From the NCBI GenBank assembly GCA_013331265.1, contig DUGS01000075.1:1-10217 (forward strand): 10,217 nucleotides of DNA, given 5' to 3'. A program made the translations under genes and the position numbers. Shown in pieces: positions 6,903 through 10,217 of this stretch; within the stretch, counting starts at the first letter, position 1; the number at the start of each line of letters is the position of its first letter. The notes beneath the pieces were generated by a model. That model did not search any database and was not told where the DNA came from. It worked only from the letters and a program-made list of their open reading frames with translations. This DNA is from Methanosarcina sp. (lineage in GTDB: Archaea; Halobacteriota; Methanosarcinia; Methanosarcinales; Methanosarcinaceae).

Positions 6903-6916
6903 AGGGGTTTACCCCT
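6896..6916 (-). terminator. Terminator of the intact SWIM gene, stop codon in the loop
   Basis: On the minus strand AGGGG-TAAA-CCCCT (6903-6916) forms a short G/C hairpin followed by GTTTTTT. The TAA stop of the upstream gene (6909-6911) lies in the loop. The T-tract is at the same time the left part of the next gene's TATA element. Confidence 0.5.
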
Positions 6917-8831
6917 CAATAATCCTATCCTTCTCCAGTGTATCAAGAATTTCAATAAACCTTATTTTGCGTTTATTTTCCTCTCTGATTCCACGGAGAT
7001 ATATTTCCCATTCCCTTTTTTGTCCTCTGGCTTCCATAGTCTCTTTGATCTTCCGGAGATGTATGGCAGCTTCCCTGTAAGCATCCACTTTTGTTTTGGA
7101 AATGAGCTCTTCTGCAATCTTTTTCCATATTTCGAGCGCAATATCAGGGTATTTCTCATGAACGGCATTTGCTATTTTGTTTTCGTCGATGTAATATGCG
7201 TAGTGTTTTGCTGCCTCTCCACCTTTTTTCAGTTCTTCATACCACCTGATGACCTCATCCGGATCTTTCTCTTCAATAGCTATTTTGATTAGCAGGCTAA
7301 GAACAGGAGGTTTAACCTCTCTGAAGGAATCGGGCTTCAGCAGCCCTGTTACCGGGAGAATTCCGGGGAGGATTGAATTTTCGTCTATATTTTTGGCCTG
7401 AGCTGCGGGCATTTCTCCTTTTTCAAGGTATTTGAGAGCCTTTTCCTTGATTTTTTGCCACACTCCGGCTTTTTCGGCTGCTTCCCCCATATTAAAATAT
7501 GACGAAAGTTCTGGAGCCATGAAGAACTCTTCTGCCAGAAGAGCTGCTGCAAATAACAGGTCTCCATCTTTTTCTTTAATTTCCAGGAGATTTTGGCGGA
7601 GTTGTTTGGCAATTCCGGGTTTTTCTTCCTGAGTTTTCTTTATTCCCCGGTAGATCCATTCTTCTGCCTTTTCTTTTTGTCCTGATTCGAGCAGCATCTC
7701 CACTAGCCGGACGTATCTGCCCGTCTCTTCGGCTTCACGTTCACAGAGAAGGACAGCTTCTTCAAAATGGTCTGAATTTTTTAGGGCCCAGGCAAGCTGG
7801 CTTACCACAAAGTCCCTGTCCCATTCTGAGTAGTCTGGGAAGTACCCTTCATCAATTTCATGCAGGCGGGTTTTCAGGATTTCCGCAAAGCTTTTCCATT
7901 CCTCCGGGGAAAACTCCTCTTCCCAGAATATGTGTTCACCAATGATGTCGTAATCATCCTTTAATTCAAGCTCGAATGCATCGAGCATCCTTTCATGGGC
8001 CGGGCGGGTGGACCCGGAAAGGGCTTCAAATACAATGCTCATGCAGCCGGAAATTTCCATTGCGATTTCCCCTTCCTGGTCATACTCCATAATTTCTTCA
8101 TACCGGTTCATGATTTCTTTTCCGATTTCTACCAGCTCATCATAATGTCCCGAATCAAGCAGGCTTTCCATCCGGGTTTGCACGTTTGAAAAATCTGGCG
8201 TTTCACTTTCATAACTCCAGGGGTTGTACTCCTGCGCTTCTTCCCAGAGCATTTCCAGTTCGGAATAGACGCCCCCGATAATTCCCTCGATATTTTCCGT
8301 TTCAAGGTCCTGCCTGTCTCTCAGGTAGCTGCCGAGAACGAGACTTTTTTCTGAAAATTCCACCAGGATGTCTATCAGTTCCTCTTTATTCAGTTCTTCG
8401 AGCCATTCCCTCAATGGTGGACGGGAGCTTTCAGGAGTTTTAAGGCTTTCAAAAGTTTCAGTTTCCCAGTGCCTGCTCCTGGCTCTTATGAGAAAGGGGT
8501 CCCCTTCGGAAAGAACAGGGACTTCCTTTCCCTGTTTCAGGAGGTTAAGATACTCCAGAACAGTCGCAACCCCATGTTTGCAGTCCCCTCCAACTGGGCA
8601 GGAGCATACGGAACTCAGTTTCCCTTTTTTCAGGGTAACCTCTGTGAAATATTCCCTTCTTCCCCGCACCATTGCAAGTAGCCCTTCTTCAGGGGTACGT
8701 TTTAGTTCCTTTACCCTTCCTTCGCGCTGGTACTCCTTTCCCTTTGAAACGGTCTTTGAGCCAGTCCATTCTTCGATGTCGCTCCATTTGAGGGCACGGA
8801 AAAGGTCGGTGTTTTCATTTTCTGATGGCAT
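6909..8831 (-). CDS. SWIM zinc-finger protein with long helical-repeat tail (intact paralogue)
   Basis: A 640-residue soluble protein. Residues 9-60 form the conserved lead-in of SWIM proteins (LFRALKWSDIEEWTGSKTVS, KGKEYQREGRV, LKRTPE). The zinc motif is CSCPVGGDCKH, with Cys76, Cys78, Cys84 and His86, and is followed by a helix (GVATVLEYLNLLKQ). A short conserved block (EELNKEELIDILVEFSEKS, about 144-163) precedes some 480 residues of acidic helical hairpins resembling TPRs, for example EEAVLLCEREAEETGRYVRL (357-376) and KAEEWIYRGIKK. SWIM domains bind zinc and occur in proteins acting on nucleic acid or in protein complexes. No enzymatic motif is visible, so it is best seen as a scaffold or adaptor of unknown partner. 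ATG 8831 lies 22 bases after a TATA box, implying a nearly leaderless mRNA. It lies just upstream of the truncated paralogue, in the same direction, and is the better-preserved copy. Confidence 0.92.
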   Translation of the reverse strand: MPSENENTDLFRALKWSDIEEWTGSKTVSKGKEYQREGRVKELKRTPEEGLLAMVRGRREYFTEVTLKKGKLSSVCSCPVGGDCKHGVATVLEYLNLLKQGKEVPVLSEGDPFLIRARSRHWETETFESLKTPESSRPPLREWLEELNKEELIDILVEFSEKSLVLGSYLRDRQDLETENIEGIIGGVYSELEMLWEEAQEYNPWSYESETPDFSNVQTRMESLLDSGHYDELVEIGKEIMNRYEEIMEYDQEGEIAMEISGCMSIVFEALSGSTRPAHERMLDAFELELKDDYDIIGEHIFWEEEFSPEEWKSFAEILKTRLHEIDEGYFPDYSEWDRDFVVSQLAWALKNSDHFEEAVLLCEREAEETGRYVRLVEMLLESGQKEKAEEWIYRGIKKTQEEKPGIAKQLRQNLLEIKEKDGDLLFAAALLAEEFFMAPELSSYFNMGEAAEKAGVWQKIKEKALKYLEKGEMPAAQAKNIDENSILPGILPVTGLLKPDSFREVKPPVLSLLIKIAIEEKDPDEVIRWYEELKKGGEAAKHYAYYIDENKIANAVHEKYPDIALEIWKKIAEELISKTKVDAYREAAIHLRKIKETMEARGQKREWEIYLRGIREENKRKIRFIEILDTLEKDRIIEG

Positions 8832-8865
8832 AAGCTACTATTTCTGAAAGGCAGTATAAAAAAGA
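8832..8865 (-). promoter_or_regulatory. Promoter of the intact SWIM gene
   Basis: On the minus strand CTTTTTTATAC (about 8855-8865) precedes ATG 8831 by 22 bases, with AGAAATAGTAGCTT in the spacer. It closely resembles the promoter at 6871-6902. The T-run may also serve as the terminator of the secreted TIM-barrel gene upstream. Confidence 0.55.
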
Positions 8866-8919
8866 ACTTCTGGAATCCTCTTTTTCATAGTGAGCGTATA
8901 TGGCCAGAATTGCTTTCCT

Positions 8920-9717
8920 TCATTTCTTTTTATCTGGGAAAACATCGTATGTGTGCAGGATGTATCTAGTATTTGGAGCTGCAGCCATAATGCTTTCATA
9001 AGAAGCTGTTGGCGGAGTACTCGAAGGATACCCTGTATATATTCCAACCGATGTGTAATGGCTCGCAAGCTTCCCATAATCTGTCAAGATTTTATCCTGA
9101 GTAGCTCTCTCCCCATCGTACAGGATGACAAGGTCCTGTGCGTCATCAGGGAAGTAGGTATTATCTTTAAAATAGGTCAGGAAAAGTTTAAAGTCGGAAT
9201 TATGGCTTTGAATCTCCTTTAACCAGGCATTACGCTCCTCATTACTGACATGATAAGGCGTTCCGGTTAATTTCCACTCCATGTCAATATTTACACCTAC
9301 AACACTTTTATGATGACCATATCTAGAAAGTACAACATCAATTACATCAGCTACATCGGCTTTCATAGGTTGAATTGAGAGGATAACTTTTAATCCATCT
9401 TCATCGAACCTTTTCAGGTAAGGCTCCACCGAGTCTGTCTGGCTGTAACTGTAAATATGTTTTCTATTTTCAATAGGAAAAGGTACATACGTCAGATCAT
9501 TTTCATGCGCTTGAGCAACGACCAGGTCAACAACGCCGTTTTCATCCCCGAATCTTCTTGCGGCGGCAGACCACTCATCAGCAGGCTTTTTATAATCGCA
9601 ATTATTCCAGACACCTTCCGAACATTCTGATTGCGAAAAAGTTTCAGTGCCTGAGACTGATAAAAATAAAATTATGAGGCAAAATAAAAATATCACCCCC
9701 AACATATATTTCGCCAT
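8920..9717 (-). CDS. Secreted TIM-barrel protein, glycoside hydrolase-like
   Basis: This 265-residue protein has a strong signal segment (YMLGVIFLFCLIILFLSVSG, residues 4-23), so it is exported or membrane-tethered. The rest alternates helices and strands as in a TIM barrel: VVDLVVAQAH, GLKVILSIQP, VVGVNIDMEW (139-148), FKLFLTYFKD, DLVILYDG, VGIYTGYPS and TRYILHTYDV. The strand ending in D-M-E (Asp145, Glu147) recalls the catalytic strand of GH18- and GH25-type hydrolases (DxE). Other carbohydrate-active TIM barrels are possible, and the substrate cannot be read from the sequence. At 265 residues it would be a minimal barrel with no extra domains. ATG 9717 is supported by GAGATGAT eight bases upstream, close to the GAGGTGAT consensus. 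It stands alone: upstream lies a long non-coding stretch and downstream the promoter of a SWIM gene. Confidence 0.82.
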   Translation of the reverse strand: MAKYMLGVIFLFCLIILFLSVSGTETFSQSECSEGVWNNCDYKKPADEWSAAARRFGDENGVVDLVVAQAHENDLTYVPFPIENRKHIYSYSQTDSVEPYLKRFDEDGLKVILSIQPMKADVADVIDVVLSRYGHHKSVVGVNIDMEWKLTGTPYHVSNEERNAWLKEIQSHNSDFKLFLTYFKDNTYFPDDAQDLVILYDGERATQDKILTDYGKLASHYTSVGIYTGYPSSTPPTASYESIMAAAPNTRYILHTYDVFPDKKK

Positions 9718-9770
9718 ATCTCTTTATCATCTCACTTTTATGATCTGTGGAACGAATTGAATTTTTCAAC

Positions 9771-9808
9771 CCTCTACCTGTTAAGTAGCAGAGGTAAATA
9801 TAACTGAT
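9771..9808 (-). promoter_or_regulatory. Candidate promoter and leader hairpin of the TIM-barrel gene
   Basis: On the minus strand TTATATTTA (9795-9803) is a plausible TATA box about 80 bases before the ATG. Just inside it, CCTCT...AGAGG arms (9771-9794) can form a hairpin at or near the mRNA 5' end. The TATA-like tract overlaps the left flanking repeat of the MITE-like element. Confidence 0.3.
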
Positions 9809-9809
9809 C

Positions 9810-10005
9810 GTAACTATTCAGCCTGCCAAAATCAGTTGATTTATGTAGATTTTGATGAAACGAATATATCTGAGTACTAACCAATGAAAATTGAAAAAAC
9901 GCGATCTATAGCCAACAATCAAATAAAATCAATTCCCAGAAATTTGCCTATTGAATCTTAATAAAGATGGCTATTGATGTTGTTTCTCCCAGGCTGAATA
10001 GTTAC
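9810..10005. mobile_element. MITE-like element with 16-bp terminal inverted repeats
   Basis: GTAACTATTCAGCCTG (9810-9825) and its exact reverse complement CAGGCTGAATAGTTAC (9990-10005) bound 196 bp. AACTGAT occurs on both outer sides (9802-9808, with one base between it and the repeat, and 10006-10012 directly adjoining), as expected of a 7-bp target-site duplication. The interior is AT-rich with no credible gene, so the element could only move with a transposase supplied elsewhere. It sits directly upstream of the putative TIM-barrel gene promoter. Confidence 0.65.
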
Positions 10006-10187
10006 AACTGATTATTACTATTTTCATTGTTGAGCAGATTAACACATATGGAATCAGCATTGGAAATAATTTTCTCTCTCTGGTTAAGAGAGGAGCGATG
10101 ATAATCGTAAACACCAGTATTGGTGCAATAAATTAATAACGATCACTTCCCTCTTACCTTTAATCCGAAGTCAAGTTTTTATAGGAA
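10006..10187. other. Non-coding flank with one small hairpin
   Basis: No convincing gene is present. CTCTCT-ggtta-AGAGAG (10076-10092) is a short hairpin. An open stretch with no proper start (10002-10136, plus strand) and a 17-codon ATG frame (ending in LWLREER) were seen and are not called as genes. Confidence 0.5.
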
Positions 10188-10217
10188 GAAGCATAAAACC
10201 ACTAGGTCTTTAGCCTA
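10188..10217. repeat. Hairpin repeat, copy 2, cut by the window edge
   Basis: These 30 bases match 4980-5009 at 25 positions. CCACTAGG (10199-10206), loop TCTTTAG and CCTA pair perfectly as far as the window goes; the remaining GTGG expected for the stem lies beyond the edge. On the minus strand the stem would be followed by TTTTATGC, so it could terminate a minus-strand gene lying just to the right. Confidence 0.55.

Noticed and set aside
9771..10092. Two hairpins with similar loops (CTGTTAAG and CTGGTTAAG) on either side of the MITE-like element
   Set aside because: The stems differ and the loop similarity is only a few bases, so they do not support a larger composite element.
10049..10102. 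A 17-codon ATG frame ending LWLREER
   Set aside because: Too short, no ribosome binding site, and it runs through a CTCTCT/AGAGAG hairpin.
10002..10136. Open plus-strand stretch containing LVKRGAMIIVNTSIGAIN, reminiscent of the GAxxINTSRG motif of 2-hydroxyacid dehydrogenases
   Set aside because: It has no start codon with a ribosome site, begins inside the MITE terminal repeat, needs an extra residue to align, and no other part of such an enzyme is found nearby. Probably chance.
1..10217. CRISPR array or rRNA genes
   Set aside because: No regularly spaced direct repeats and no conserved rRNA segments were seen on either strand.

Overview
The window looks like a chromosomal stretch from a methanogenic archaeon, most probably a Methanosarcina. 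Three things suggest this: AT-rich intergenic DNA with archaeal-type TATA boxes (TTTTTTATA and similar) and AGGTG-type ribosome binding sites; a very large secreted protein ending in a PGF-pre-PGF domain, a surface-protein module typical of Methanosarcina and other Euryarchaeota; and tandem SWIM zinc-finger proteins with long helical tails, which as far as I recall are multicopy in this genus. This is inferred from the sequence by eye; no database search was possible.

Left part (1-1150): the first ~450 bases hold a decayed, frameshifted minus-strand fragment of a third SWIM-family gene. After a very AT-rich promoter region with a palindrome comes a plus-strand unit of two genes: a small lipoprotein with a PepSY-like C-terminal half, and directly behind it a ~1260-residue secreted zinc metallopeptidase. 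The peptidase has an FTP/PepSY propeptide, an inserted jelly-roll domain like those of immune inhibitor A, an HEXXH gluzincin catalytic domain, three Ig-like domains, a Gly/Ser linker, a PGF-pre-PGF domain and a C-terminal membrane anchor. The likely theme of this unit is extracellular proteolysis at the cell surface, with the lipoprotein a candidate partner or inhibitor of the peptidase.

Middle part (4940-8870): a convergent terminator region, then two minus-strand SWIM paralogues in tandem. The promoter-distal copy (5018-6760) has lost about 60 bp near its N-terminus, and a frameshift separates the old start from the rest of the gene. The other copy (6909-8831) is intact. Both have near-identical upstream regions, with a TATA box about 25 bases before the original ATG, so they are probably transcribed separately from duplicated promoters.

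Right part (8920-10217): a minus-strand gene for a secreted TIM-barrel protein resembling glycoside hydrolases, then 500 bp without a convincing gene. That stretch holds a ~196-bp element with perfect 16-bp terminal inverted repeats and a 7-bp flanking direct repeat (a MITE-like insertion), two small hairpins, and, at the very edge, a second copy of a hairpin repeat also found between the convergent genes at about 4990.
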